Positions 26,380 through 38,510 of a stretch of DNA of 64,000 bases are shown here, piece after piece. The notes under the pieces were generated by a model, which searched no databases, was not told the origin of the DNA, and worked only from the letters and a program-made list of their open reading frames with translations. The DNA is taken from the NCBI GenBank assembly GCA_030620095.1, contig JAUTXW010005206.1, positions 915,001-979,000 of the forward strand, written 5' to 3'. Source of the stretch: Kuschelorhynchus macadamiae (lineage: Eukaryota; Arthropoda; Insecta; Coleoptera; Curculionidae). A program made the position numbers and the translations under genes. The stretch's first letter is position 1. Each line of letters starts with the position of its first letter.

Positions 26380-26780
26380 TTTAATCATTTAGTTCAAGAG
26401 ATAATTATTATTTTTAAAGGTCATTAACAAAAGAAATGTCTTAAAATCTCATTCAGTTGAAGACATATTATAAAAAAAATAAGTAAACTTATTTTACCCT
26501 TTAGGAGTACAATTTCCGAAAATCAGGAAATAGATTTTTATAAATTAATGTTTAGAATATAATGACGAAAGAATCGTCATAAAATCCTACTTGGTTGAAG
26601 AAATATTCTAAATAAAGTAAAAACACATTTCACTTCCTTGAGGTTGGGATTTCGGAATTTAATTATTTAATTAATTATTAATTAAATAATTATTTTTTAA
26701 AGTCTTCTACGAAAAAAGTGTCTTAAAATCTCATTCAGTTGGAGAGCTAGATAATTCTGTTTAAAAGCCATTGACTTAAA
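26380..26780. repeat. Satellite-like array, locus 1
   Basis: Degenerate tandem units of about 115-145 bp. Each has an anchor like GTCTTAAAATCTCATTCAGTTG followed by GAAGA-ATATT, a poly-A-rich AAAAACACATTT block and a TTTCGGAAAAT block. Anchors are at about 26437, 26576 and 26719. The same unit occurs at 27650-27770 and at 55790-56290. Confidence 0.75.
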
Positions 26781-27555
26781 ATCTCAGGGGGTAATTCCAA
26801 AAAATTCCTCTCTAAACTTGCATTTATGTCACAAAAAATGATATGCAAAATTTGTTCGTTTTATTTTTGATGGTGTCGGTGTCGCAAATATAGTGAGAGA
26901 GAGTTTTTCTCTTTTACTATATATGTAGATTTAAACGAATTTGGCTTATGCGTTCACTAAAAACTATTTATAAAAAATAGTTTCCCTAAAAATCTATGCT
27001 AATGCACAATTTTATAACTTCAAGAAATTCACGTAACTATTTGTGTCTTCACATTTTAAAATTTAGTGGCGTAGCCAGCTTTAGGGGAGCCGAGGGAAAG
27101 CCATAACAGGATCCCATCATTTCTTGGGGACACCGAAAACACATAACAAGAATCTCTTTTAGCTGTTTCCGCATCTTTTTATAATTTCGATGCTGCACTG
27201 GCCTATAAAATGTACTGAAAAAAACCATCCTTTACAGAAAGTGGCCGGAACTTGTAGCCCCAACCTACGCTCTATGAATATTGATTCTATGCTCTAGAGC
27301 CGTAGATCTTGGTCCTGGTCATAATGACGAGGGCGATTTGCACCACTTGGATATTTATGAATAATTTTTGTTATTCACAGAGACGCCGAAATGCAAAACG
27401 ACGGAAAGGTAGTCGCCCCCACTTCACTCAAGTTTTAGTTAAATTGGTATAACCACCAAAGACGAATTAAAAGATATGTAGGATTTAAATAAAAGAAAAA
27501 ATTTGCGAGGTGACTTAAATATATGTCTAAAACGGGCGAGCGCTCTAATAACTAA
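26645..27555. repeat. ~1-kb tandem duplication, copy 1
   Basis: This segment and 27567-28617 are direct copies in the same order: TTAATTATTAATTAAATAATTA, GGTGTCGGTGTCGCAAATATAG, TAGTGGCGTAGCCAGCTTTA and AAACGGGCGAGCGCTCTAATA. The offset grows from 931 to 1062 bp because copy 1 carries several deletions. Inside each copy a TAGTGGCGTAGCC...GCTACGCTCTA pair (27064-27274) looks like a small hAT-type MITE. Confidence 0.88.
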
Positions 27556-27566
27556 CCTTAATTAAG

Positions 27567-28617
27567 GGTGGGATTTAGCAATTTAAATATTTGAATATTT
27601 ATTAATTATTAATTAAATAATTATTTTTTAAGGTCTTCTACGAAAAAAGTGTCTTAAAATCTCATTCAGTTGGAAAGCTAGGGATTGTGCAAAAAATCAA
27701 AAACACATTTAAACTCCTCGAGTGTGATATCAGATAATTCTGTTTAAAAGCCATTGACGAATAAATCGTCTTAAAATCTCAGGGGGTAATTCAAAAAAAA
27801 AATCCTCTCTAACCTTGCATTTACGTCACAAAAAATGATATGCAAAATTTGTTCGTTTTATCTTTGGTGGTGTCGGTGTCGCAAATATAGTGGGTCGATA
27901 ATTATGTGAGTAAGGGAGTTTTTCTCTTTTACAATATATGTAGATTTAACCGAAATTGACTTATGCGTTGTCTAAAAACTATTTATGAAAAAATAGTTCC
28001 CCTAAAAAAACATCTATGCTAATGCACAATTTTATAACTTCAAGAAATCCACGTAACTATTTGTGATTTCACATTTTAATAGAAATTAATTGTTCTTAAG
28101 ATGATTTTAAACCATTAAAAAATATTAAAACTTTACCATCGATTATATCTGAAATTTAGTGGCGTAGCCAGCTTTAGGGGAGCGGGAGGAAAGCCATAAC
28201 AGGACCCCATAATTTCTTGGGGACACCGAAAATACAAAACAAAAATGTCTTTAAGCTGTTTCCTCGTCTTTTTATAATTTCGATGCTGCACTGGTCTATA
28301 AAATTTACTGAAAAAAAGCATCCTTTACAGAAAGTGGGCAGCACTTGTAGCCCCCTAGCTACGCTCTATGAATATTGATTCTATGCTCTAGAGCCCTAGA
28401 TCTTGGTCCTGGTTATAATGACTGACAAGGGCGATTTGCACCACTTCGATATTTATGAATAATTTTTGTTATTCACAGGGGTGCCAAAAGGCAAAACGAC
28501 CGAGTATAATAACCAAAGGCGAATTAAAAGATATCAATGTAGGATTTAAATAAAAGAAAAAAATATACAAGGTGACTTAAATATATGTCTAAAACGGGCG
28601 AGCGCTCTAATACCTAA
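27567..28617. repeat. ~1-kb tandem duplication, copy 2
   Basis: Direct copy of 26645-27555. It retains a satellite unit at 27680-27740 and a roughly 65-bp block before 28157 that copy 1 lacks. The MITE-like core is at 28157-28370. Confidence 0.88.
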
Positions 28618-29321
28618 CGGGTGTGAATTAAAGACGCATTATTATAAATACTTTGAGCAATAAAATTAATATTTTGCTCATTAAAATATGATGGACCTCT
28701 CAATAAATAAACCTGGGTATTTGAAATGATTAAAATTTAATATTACATTATAATATAAAGTTAGGAAAAATATATTAATGTTTTAAACATTGAAATAGTT
28801 CCTTTGAAGCATTACTATTTGCGCACTAAAATATAGAATAATAACACTATTTTTTTGAGATAATATTTTACATATTATCAGGAAATACCCAGCATGCGTT
28901 GCAATGCCACCCAAACAAAGAAAGTATTTGGGTTGTTGGGTCACAACCAAAAAAAAAACAATACCCTGTAGGTTTTTTGAAAATGTATTATGCTTATTTC
29001 GTGGACACTGATCACCCTATATTGTGTGCCAAATTTAAATACATTATCTCTAGAAATGTACACGGTTGTTAAAAAGTAAACAAGAGATATTAAAACTTAA
29101 CACCCTGGAAACGAAGCACTTTTGACACGTGTTTATATGAACATTAAGCTTATTTCGTAGCTATTGGGCACCCTATATTTATTTTATGTCTATGTTCAAA
29201 TTCCCGATCCTGGTCTTGGTCTTGTTCCCGACCATTCAGAAACCTTCACGGGCGTGAACGCAACTATATAATCGGGGTTAAATATTTTAACAGTTCAGAA
29301 ATTTTAGTAGACAGCAAATTG

Positions 29322-29385
29322 CATCCTTTTATTAGGAATAGTGAAGTGACTGAAGTGCGACCCAATTTAGTTCCGCACATAGTTT
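29322..29385. repeat. Dispersed repeat 'TTAGGAATAGTGAAG', copy 2
   Basis: TTTTATTAGGAATAGTGAAG, then GCGACCCAATTTAGTTCCGC and ACATAG; close to 17660-17700. Confidence 0.65.
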
Positions 29386-29519
29386 TTTATTAACACTTAT
29401 ATACTGTCTTTTCCGAGGTCTTTTCAAACATTTTTATTGGGCGCCCTTTTATTTTACCACACTGGATTCATATTAAACAGTTTCTACCTCTGCAAAACTT
29501 GACTTTTGGACATAAATTA

Positions 29520-30010
29520 AAGTAAACTGAATAATTAGTTTTTTCACTGATTTTTTTAAGACCGCCATTTTGTTCCGTTTATTACATTTAATTTAGATGC
29601 AAAATTTGTCTTTGAATAAGAAGTTATTTTTTAAATATTTTATTTGACCTGCATTTTGTTCCACGATCTTGAAATTTTGAAATCATTCTAAGAAATACTT
29701 TTTTCAGGATGATTTTTAAAATATTTTATTAGGTCATTGCATTTTGTTTTGTTATCTGGGATCCGTACCAAAATGTTACCAGATGAATTCTATATAACAC
29801 TTATTTTTGGGCAAAATTTAAGGTAAACTAAAGCAAAGTTGTTTTTTGCATCTAGGGACGCTAAAACGTGAAGATACGTAAAACCTGGGAGGGCGATTTT
29901 TTTTCACGACTTCAAACGTTTTATTTGGCCACCATCTTATTCCGCCATCTTGAATTCGTACCACAATTTTACCAGTTCATCTCGATATCATACTTAATTC
30001 TTTCAGAAAT
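29520..30010 (-). repeat. GATGGCGG-family dispersed repeat, inverted copy
   Basis: In reverse complement it carries repeated units of the form 'two to three bases AAGATGGCGGAA-AAAATGG-GG-AATAAAA', a CGTGAAAAAAAATCGCCCTCCC block and AACTGGTAAAATTGTGGTACGAATTC. The same parts occur at 40200-40500 and 53270-54470 in the other orientation. Confidence 0.7.
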
Positions 30011-31763
30011 ATTGTTGGGTAACAAGTAGTTTTATCATATGTTATGTTATGACATTTAATATTGTTATTTCTACCTGTCAAATAAATATCATATATTCGG
30101 ATTCGTATTCGAACAGGTAATAGCAATTTTCATTATCCCCATTTTGTTTGTCTACCTAAAAACCAACTTTTCATACGTATTTTTGAGATGCAGGTATTAA
30201 AGTTTAAAAAAAATATGATTTCTTTTAGTAATTCCGAAAGAGTAAGAGTTATTTGCTTAAGATTTGGCACTACTTCATAGGTATTTAAAGGCTCTATTTT
30301 GACAGAATTCCACAGTTTTTTTTCAACCATGGACATAGGTATAAGTTACTGTAACTATCCTTGACTTTCTTTATAAAAAAATGGTAAGCCACTGATTTAA
30401 AAAAACTAGTAGCTTTATGGTATATGGCACACATACACAAAAAATGCCTTTTAGTATTTTGGTTTTCGAGAAAAAAAAACAAATTTTATTATGATGCACG
30501 TCTTTGGCACAGCTTCTGGTGCAGTTTCAGTTAGTGTCAGAATTACTCAAAACTCTACAAAAGTAACACCCTGTATCTCAAAAAAGGGCATATGCGAAAA
30601 TTTTTTTTTTGATGTATTTTTACTTACCCTACATGATAAAGCGGGTAGTAGTTTTTTTAAAAATTAGTTTAGAAAGTCAGAGATAGATAGATAGACCCAT
30701 ACCTACGCCCAGAGTTGAAATAAAATCGTGAAATACTGTCAAAATACAGCTTTTAAATAGGTACCTAGGAGGTTGTGCCGAATCTTAATCAAATAGCTCT
30801 TATCTAGTGCATGTTTTTTGAAACACCGTGTATAAGTACAGAGTTATTCAAAAGCAGAGGTAAATCTTAAAAAAACATAGGTGTTTGTGTTCTAAAAATA
30901 AAAGTTATATATTAACTTTCACAAAAACTTATTTTTTAAGACACATGATCAATTAAAAAGCCTAAACCTTAAATTATGATATTGCTAGAAGCATTGATAG
31001 AATTTTCTATCTTCTCTACGTTAAAAAGGTACTCTTGGTTTAACAAGCGAACCCTTTTCTATATGATATGATTCATATGATATTTTTTTAAATTTAAGTA
31101 TTAGGCATGAACGAATCGCTTGGCAATTCAAAAATGGTAGGAGTAGATTACCTGCTTCAAAACAGAATAAGTTCCGACAAACATTAGATGGCAAAAGTTT
31201 CATTTCTGGGATCCTATTCTGGTTTTATAGCACTTTGTTACTAATTGAATACTAAATAAAAATAAGGAGGTATTTCAGAAAAGTTTATGAACTCACAATA
31301 ATCGTTTACGCTCCGTATATTTCAAAATACCTCTAACACGGTCACTTGTTAAACCAGAACAATGTGTTTTTTAACCAATTATGCTTAACATAAAATACAA
31401 ATTTGTCTTTGAATCCGGCTTTTTTATTTTTATATTAACAGCTGAAGGTATAACTTACAATGGAAAAAAATAATTTTATAATAGAAAAATTAATATAACA
31501 CTAACCTTTATTCAGCTTTAACCTTCATGTATAAATTATAATGGAAACAATTGATTTTGACAAACCAATAAAAAGATAATAATGATCATTAAATGCACGA
31601 GGTCATTTATTTCAAAACCAAAATGCCAATACTTAAGAAGACTTAAACTTTGTTTAATTCTCTTGAATAACTATATCATTTTATTAAACATTTTTTACAA
31701 TAAAAGTTGTAGCATAAATAAGTATAACATGTGTCCAAACACCTCTCAGCAAGGCACATTATA
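30011..31763. other. Intron 1 of gene A, no other gene seen
   Basis: AT-rich; a GTAACACCCTGTATCTC sequence at about 30566 resembles a mariner-type end without a partner. No coding content supported. Confidence 0.45.
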
Positions 31764-31769
31764 ACTTAC

Positions 31770-31945
31770 ATTATTTCTCCATTATTTAACACAATTGTTC
31801 TAATTTCTTCCCATGCATTTTCTGGCAAAATATCTTTTGGTAATTGTACTACAGGTAATTTTTTAGGTGCTATACCATCTCTCAGTTTGACTTCTCTAGC
31901 TGCAACAAGAGCGGCTGCTAGTAAAACTACTAACGCAATCTTCAT
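31770..31945 (-). CDS. Gene A exon 1: signal peptide and start of a secreted group-7-allergen-like protein
   Basis: First coding exon of a five-exon gene whose joined product is 267 residues. ATG is at 31945-31943; the first 16 residues MKIALVVLLAAALVAA form a classic signal peptide, so the protein is secreted. The exon ends with GTAAGT (plus-strand ACTTAC at 31764-31769) in phase 2. The mature protein has one cysteine, DPMEL in exon 2, GWIEDLST in exon 3 and GLGLLDW in exon 5. This order, the length and the lack of disulfides fit the insect group-7-allergen-like proteins, which have a BPI/JHBP-like lipid-binding fold. Takeout/JHBP proteins are less likely because they normally carry an N-terminal cysteine pair. 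Gene B is its tandem paralogue. Start choice is firm because the signal peptide begins at this methionine. No stop or frameshift was found in any exon. Confidence 0.88.
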
Positions 31946-32692
31946 ATCGGAATCTTCTTAGATCTCACAACCTGGACAACTATTGAAAAGTAACGTAGCT
32001 ATGATTAACTTTCACCAGAAGTTGACAGCATTTAAAGTACTTGTTCCGTTATCTATTATCTCCACGAAATCTACCAATTACATTTTTTTCCAAGAGAATA
32101 GAAGCTTTTATTATCTCGACCTGGTAAAGTGTAATGTTTACATATCCAATTAGTATTTCGAGAAATCGAAAATACTTAAGATGTTTTCGTTCTATCAATA
32201 ATCTAAGAGTCTGGAGATAATGCAAACAAAAAGGAAACAGCTTAGCGAATAAAAATGCACTTGTCGCTATTTTATCATTCATACAATAGTTGCGGAAACA
32301 CACTATTTAAAAAGTGTTTAGGCAATTTATTTTAAAACGTTTTAATTTGTTTTAATTGTATAGTGTAACCAAAATATTTCTTGGATCTCTATCTATTTGT
32401 GGTATAACATTATTTCAGAAAATAGACATATTCTTGCTCATTACAAAAATACCTATAAAATAGTGCTGTCATTATTAATTGTGACTGCCATAAGACGCAG
32501 TGTATTCCTTTTCCAATTACTTTACATATGTGTTCCAATGTACTTTACATATATATTCTCTCTTTTTCTATCAAATTGCCCCTTATGGCAGGGTTCTTGT
32601 CAAATTTCTGCGTTGTCTTTATCGACAAAGGTATCAAACCTGGTATTTTTATAATCACCTAGAAGTTGTCCATTTGTTGAAATAACATTATA
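31946..32692. other. Upstream region of gene A
   Basis: The 5' flank holds no clear TATA box at the right distance. On the minus strand TGTCCAGGTTGTGAG lies about 25-40 nt before the ATG; gene B has TGTCCAGGTGAGA upstream of its ATG, so this may be a shared leader motif. Nothing else seen. Confidence 0.35.
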
Positions 32693-33749
32693 CAGGGTGT
32701 TCCATTTAAAATAATAAAGTTGATGCTCAATTTTTTACATTCCAATTGTTTTTTTATTTATTGGGTTGGCAGATTCTGATGAATCAGATAAAACGAAGTA
32801 GCTTTTATATTCAATATTTTCCTCTATCTCATCATAGCATCAGCATGGGAACCCGCCAATGACACAATTTTAAAGCCCGCGTGTATTTAAATCTGATTTT
32901 CAATGATTTGAGTTGTGATTTTATGGCTTTAATAATGGTTCCATTAACGAATCTGGGCTAACCTAACGTCTACGGGACAAATCCACCTAACAGTATAGAT
33001 TTTGTAAAAAAATACTTGGTTTACTATAGACTCGGAATTTGGTGGGAGAGTAATTTATTTACAATATGGATTTTAAAAATATTAAAACTGCAGTTAACAA
33101 AATATAAAAATAGAATATTTTCTTCTGAGTTAGTATATTGGGGTGCTACTTCGATAAAGATGACAAACTAAATTGAACAAACTCTGTCACCATCAAAATC
33201 AATTAGTAAAAATAATTTATTTTTCACTATTTAGTACATGTAAAATCTAATTAGTAGTATTACGCTTGTTTGCATAAACACTTATTGTTGCTAGTTCTAG
33301 TATGATATTAGGAGCAACATTCCACTAAACTGTTCGCCATTTCAGTCATACATAATTTGCTTCAGAAGCGATGACTGACGTTCCCTTTCTCAAGTAATCA
33401 GAATTCCGATAGTTTTACAAAAAAAAACTATTCTGCGTATATCCTAAAATTTCTTTTTATATGTTGTAGTAGAGCCAGATTTTCGACTCGAAGTCAATAT
33501 TGTAATTAATATCTTTCGTAACTTACTTTGTAGTAGCATATGTCCAGTATCTATGACTTCAATACTTATTTTTGTATAGCTCTGTTTTTGTTAAAGATGC
33601 TCGATTTTAACGAAAACTGTGAAAAAATATCGAAGTTGGCATTTATACGCACTAAATTTAATATTAATCAAAGCAGTTATGAAATATAATGGAAATTCAA
33701 TAATTCACATAAGCAATAATATTTAATTTTCGTTATTAGTTAGTTATGG

Positions 33750-34105
33750 TTGCTTTACATTTTGTCAGAAATGAATTTGATCCCAGAAGTTGTGCCTGCA
33801 ATTGTGACTGTAATACAAGACGGTAGAAATCAATCATATGTTGCTAAAAGATATGAATGTTTGGGAAGTACAGTATACCGATTTTTGGAAACAGGATCTT
33901 ATGCTAGGCGTCCAGGATTAGCTCGGCATATAAATAGCACATATCGAGATAATCGGTTTATCATCAATTTATCTCTACGAAATCATAATGAATTGCAGTA
34001 ACGTATGTTTAATTGGTATGTTTTGTCAAAAAGTTCTAGATTCTCTACCTATGCAACTTATGAGATACCTATGCAACGAAATCGAATTCGAAATCAAGAT
34101 ATATC
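33750..34105 (+). pseudogene. Tc1/mariner-type transposase, DNA-binding part
   Basis: The frame from the second methionine reads DGRNQSYVAKRYECLGSTVY then RFLETGSYARRPGLARHINS. This is the first helix-turn-helix plus the GSxxRRPGxGR linker of Tc1-like transposases, then a second helix (RDNRFIINLSLRNHNELQ). It stops at 34001; a shifted frame gives YEIPMQRNRIRNQDIST. The catalytic domain does not follow in order. Confidence 0.65.
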
Positions 34106-34149
34106 AACTAGGATCGATATAAAACTATAGACGAATGTGAACAGGGTAT

Positions 34150-34717
34150 CCCTTGTATGAACTTTCCGAAAAGTAGAGGAGAAAGGCTTTTCTCCACCAT
34201 GCATTGCAGAGGAGTGGTAAGATGGGCTAAAAATAAGGTTGATATACCAGGAGGAATCAGACTTCTAGCACCAAAATTTTTAGAATTTTGTCCAGAATTG
34301 GTCAAAAATTCCACAAAAGGCAAAAATTTCCAAAATACACCCTTAACCAGCTAACACGAATACCCCGATGTTGCCGCAATCTTTGCAATGTTCATTTAGC
34401 TAACAAGCAGACTATCATTGACGATGAGAAGTGAGAAGTACTTTACCTTTGAGAATTCACAAATCAAAGATGTATTCTACGCGGATAATATAGAGGAATC
34501 TCTAGACAATGAGAGATTCAAAGCAAAAAAAAATTTGCAGACAAAATTTTAATTTGTTATGGAATTTATTCAAAAGGTGCAGCAAGGCAATGGAAATCAA
34601 TTATGCCCTAGGATTTCGAATAAAATCCGGGAAATTGATATTGTGGCGATGAGAAGCGTCCGAAGAAAATTGCGCCTTGTGGAGCAGTATGGACCACTAC
34701 ATATAAATAAATAATTA
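34150..34717 (+). pseudogene. Second mariner-type transposase relic with internal deletions
   Basis: Fragments in family order: NQLTRIPRCCRNLCNVHLAN, then the first catalytic block as IIDDEK and, after a one-base shift, EKYFTFENSQIKDVFYADN and FKAKKNLQTK. Then, with the middle missing, comes a C-terminal block RISNKIREIDIVAMRSVRRK and LRLVEQYGPL. A preceding frame (34157-34354) is not recognised. Different subfamily from the relic at 33750. Confidence 0.6.
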
Positions 34718-34831
34718 AATTATATTATCAAATACTTCACTTATTTGACAAAAATAAATTTTTTTAATACACATTTGCAGCTTTAAAAATATTTGATTCA
34801 TTTTTTGTGGCAAAACATATACTCTCTCGTA

Positions 34832-35198
34832 TTTCAGGTTCCCCCGCACAAGCGACTTGTAATCTCAAATCATATTCAAGCGTTCACATGACTGGCTTTG
34901 TGTTTTTCTATAGATATATAAACTGTCGTAACTTGCATTACTTTAATTTTTCATTAAGACACACATTTTCTTTTCTTAACTCTTTATTATCACAGGCTTG
35001 GAATATTAACACTTAACATTTAGAACAAAGGCCGGCCACAACTACGATTGCGATTACACACACCTAGATGAGATACAATACACGACGAATATGAATGATT
35101 CGGAATGTTTATATATCTATAGAAAAATACAAAGCTAGTCATGTGAACGCTTGAATATGATTTGAGGTTACAAGTCGCTTGTGCGAGGGAACCTAAAA
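34832..35198. mobile_element. Foldback MITE with 91-bp inverted repeats
   Basis: Arms 34832-34922 and 35108-35198 are inverted copies with about five to six differences. Outer ends are TTTCAGGTTCCC and TTTTAGGTTCCC; a 185-bp non-coding core separates them. TA flanks both sides (34830-34831, 35199-35200), consistent with a Tc1/mariner-mobilised MITE. Open frames in both directions here are shadows of the inverted repeat. Confidence 0.85.
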
Positions 35199-35269
35199 TA
35201 CGAATATTAACTGGCCTAAATAATACAAAGATTTCCATATGTCACTTTTTTGAACACCCTGTAGAACGT

Positions 35270-37715
35270 ATTTTTCTTTGTTAATTAGATTTTACTGTAG
35301 GGTACAAATTTTAAGAATAAAATAAAACACTTTTTTAAATTTATTTTGTTTTAATATGTTTAAAAATACGATAAAACATATTTTCATGGATAATATTTTA
35401 TATTCACTAGTGTTTTTACCAATTTTAAGTTGCTAGAGTAAATTAAATTAGATAGATCACAGTGAAAGTAAAATAATCCTTACTCTTTCTATTGCAGGTA
35501 AATTTTTTTCTAAAATTTAGAATTGCCGCCACTATTGTTGTAACTCATAATTGAGAATTCTGGATTTTCTTTTTTATTTCTTTTTTTTATGTATGGTCAC
35601 AACTAAAAAGCGATGAAAAAACAGGCGGGCAGGAGAATTAAGAGTTGTTTTGAGGACTACTGCAAAAATACATCGATCCTAGGAAAGGTAATAAAAGGAA
35701 ATCGTCGTTTGAAGCAATTAGAAGGATGCTGTGAGGACCAGTTAAACGTGAGCTTTTATATATTTATGTATGCAACAAATAAGCGTTGTTCTAAATTGTT
35801 TATTTTCCTAACTGAAGTATTTTTATTTTATAATATATTTGATACGCAGATATACAAAGTTTTTGCAATTTATACTTTAAGGTAGAACTTCCTCGTTATG
35901 GTATTAAATATCTTGAATAAGGTTTCACAAAACTATTATATAGACAATATCTCATCAGGTTTCATCTTATCATTAAACTTATATGCACAACTCTTTAGTG
36001 CCCCGAACACTGAGAAAATATTTAATATTGATGTGTTTATTTTTTAAGAAGTGTGTGTTTATTTCCTAATGACTGATGTTTTCTGAGATTTCTTATATTT
36101 GTCACTTATTATTTTGTGTGTTGTAAGGTATTTTATCTAATTTTTACTGCGATTTATACCTGCTGCGACACTTTCACTCCTCGTACTTCTGCAATATTGA
36201 AGCAATCGTATTGCCGTAGAAAAATCGTACACCATAAACACGTCCACTTTTGCTTTCACAAACCCACTACTGGCTTGACTATGAAGCTATTTTACTCAAA
36301 ATATACTATACTAAAGGTCCAAAAATTCACATAAAAATTAAAATATAGCAAAATGAAATTTTGTTGTATTTTAGGGAGGCATTTTTAACATGAATGTCAT
36401 TTGTTGTTATTATTCATTTTAATCTATAATTCAAAACTAAAGCTCAAACGGCTTTTTACGTCGCGCACATAGAATTTAAGTGAAAATATTTCAAATTCTG
36501 ATACAAAGCTAATAAAACAACATTATCCCACATACTTTTTAGCTAGGTTTGATTATTACGTAAATCGACAGCACAAGTAATAAAACTATTTTATTGAACT
36601 AAGATCTATAAGTGTATTGCCTAAACTGCCGAAAATTGATTTTTTCTTTCTATAGAAATTAAAAAGTACAATAAAAATATGTTTTTTAAACCTATCAAAA
36701 ATGAACTTTTATAACAACTTTTTTAACAAAAATAGATTACGTAATGCTAAATACGTGTGTAAATTATTGACGAGTTTTGACGGTTTGCTTATCCCGAGAG
36801 GTATTGTTTAAACAATACTTTTGCTGCAAATGTAGCAAATCGGCTTCGTATGGGGGAAGTAGATGACATTGCGCGTTCCAATCGACCGAAAATGAACTTA
36901 TCGGTAGAACGCCCACGTTTTCTTTGGAGATTGGTATAAAACTCATCCGAATCTGCACTGAAGCTGAAGTTTGAAAAATGTTTGAAAAGGAGCATGGACG
37001 AAATTTTTTGCCTGGCTTTGGGCCTTCGTAGTGTTGATACCACCTGCGACAAAAACTATTGGGTAAATAAAAAGTTCTGTCTTTTTACTACTAGACATAG
37101 ATTTACATTTTTTCTGTCCGTGGTCCAGTTTTTCATTTTTTAATAAAGTGTTTCCTTTTCTATGTGTCCGAGCCAGGTGATATTTTAGCTAACGTCAGGA
37201 AGTACTTTGAGAGGACATACATTTTTAACCCGATATGGAGCCAGAAAGTTGCAAATATCTTCTCGAATGCTTTGAGGAGCGTTAAAAATGGATATTTATC
37301 GAAATGTATAATAAATTTGACGTATGATGTTCACATTTTTAAAGTTTTAAGAGTTTCATGCCGAATTTTGTAAAACACATAAACGTAATTTTGATATTAA
37401 AGTCCTGTCAAATACGACATTAGCGTTTTATATTTTATTTCATACTGTCCGATAAATAACTACTTACCGTACTCATTTGCGGCCGGTAAAAACTAGCTTA
37501 TTACTATTATTATTATTACAGTACTAAAGAGTTGTCTGGCAGTGCCCCTAATTTTGTCAAGTCGAACGTAATTTTGACAGATAAAGTATGCCATATTAAA
37601 TAAGTGACACTATGATAGTTCCACAACAAAAATGTAGAACGATATGATTTCAAAAATACCGTATAACATATATAAATATAGAACATTTCTCAGTTTACGA
37701 AAAAATTTGTATAAA
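35270..37715. other. Intergenic, no gene recognised
   Basis: Short frames at 35613-35885 (+), 36764-37052 (-) and 37164-37373 (+) match no family I know. The minus-strand one (87 codons, with KRGRSTDKFIFGRLERAMSS) is the most protein-like and could be a decayed repeat or exon. No splice support was found. Confidence 0.35.
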
Positions 37716-38510
37716 ATAAAATATTATACGATACACGTCCGTTAGGTGTAATTACAATACGAGTTGTTTTACGAACAAGGCAACGGAGGAGCCGAATCTG
37801 GAACATAAACGTGCACTATAATAACACTTTTAAACAAATAAAGTTATGTTTTTATTAAAAATTGTTTATCCATATTTTTCATAGCTCATTATGATTGTCT
37901 ATTACTTAGCACAGTCAAATAAACAAAACCATTGTATCGAAAGCTTTAGCTCAAAATACAATAAAAGTTCCTAACTTTAAGCAAGATAATAAAACAAAAC
38001 CGTCTATTAATTTGTGGCTGGTAATAAGAATGCAAGTATCTATGGAAACGGTGTATTACTCATTGGTGATTGGCTAAAACCCTATATATCCCATAGAAAC
38101 GGCCTGCTTTTGACAAACCTTCCCCTTTTGTAGAGGCTTCAGATCCGTCCGGCTTACTATATCTGATACCGTAAAGGTGTTGCCAAGCAACACTACCATG
38201 TTATTGTTATTAGGAAGCAATTATTATTTGTCAGGTCTGACTTTGACATTTTCTCACTTAAAAATAAGAAATAAAATGGTTTTATTTGACAGTGACATGT
38301 AAAAGACAATCATATTAAGCTATGGAAAACAATGGCTATAACATCTTTAAATTTTAATAAATATTTATTTCAAAAAAGATTATAAGGACAGGATGAAATA
38401 AAATATTATACGATACACGCCGATAGATGTTAATACCGTATACGTTTATCGTTTGTATTCCAACAACTCGTACTGCAATAAGTCACTTACTGGAACATAA
38501 ATTACTATTG
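37716..38510. repeat. Direct repeat pair 'ATATTATACGATACACG'
   Basis: Copies at 37716-37815 and 38397-38498 share AAATATTATACGATACACG(T)CCG, (T)TAGGTGT/TAGATGT, an ACAACTCGTA/ACGAGTTGT block and a TGGAACATAAA tail. Sequence between is unrelated. Class unknown. Confidence 0.6.

Larger units (their letters stand above)
17120..31769 (-). other. Gene A intron 1 (14.65 kb)
   Basis: The donor is ACTTAC (plus strand) at 31764-31769, i.e. GTAAGT, and the acceptor is at 17120. The intron is stuffed with repeats listed separately. The corresponding gene B intron is 5.4 kb. Confidence 0.8.
32693..35261. mobile_element. Candidate mariner-bounded interval
   Basis: The left end reads TA-CAGGGTGTTCCATTTAAA at 32691 and the right end, in reverse complement, reads TA-CAGGGTGTTCAAAAAAG at 35263. 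The two share about ten terminal bases. The interval contains two different transposase relics and a foldback MITE, so it may be a nest rather than one element. Boundaries are tentative. Confidence 0.3.

Noticed and set aside
34807..35238. Two similar small proteins encoded on opposite strands
   Set aside because: The similarity is created by the inverted repeat arms of the MITE; the two frames are the same DNA arm read twice.
36764..37052. Possible host exon on the minus strand (87 codons)
   Set aside because: No recognised family, and no splice pair or neighbouring exon could be matched; left as unrecognised.
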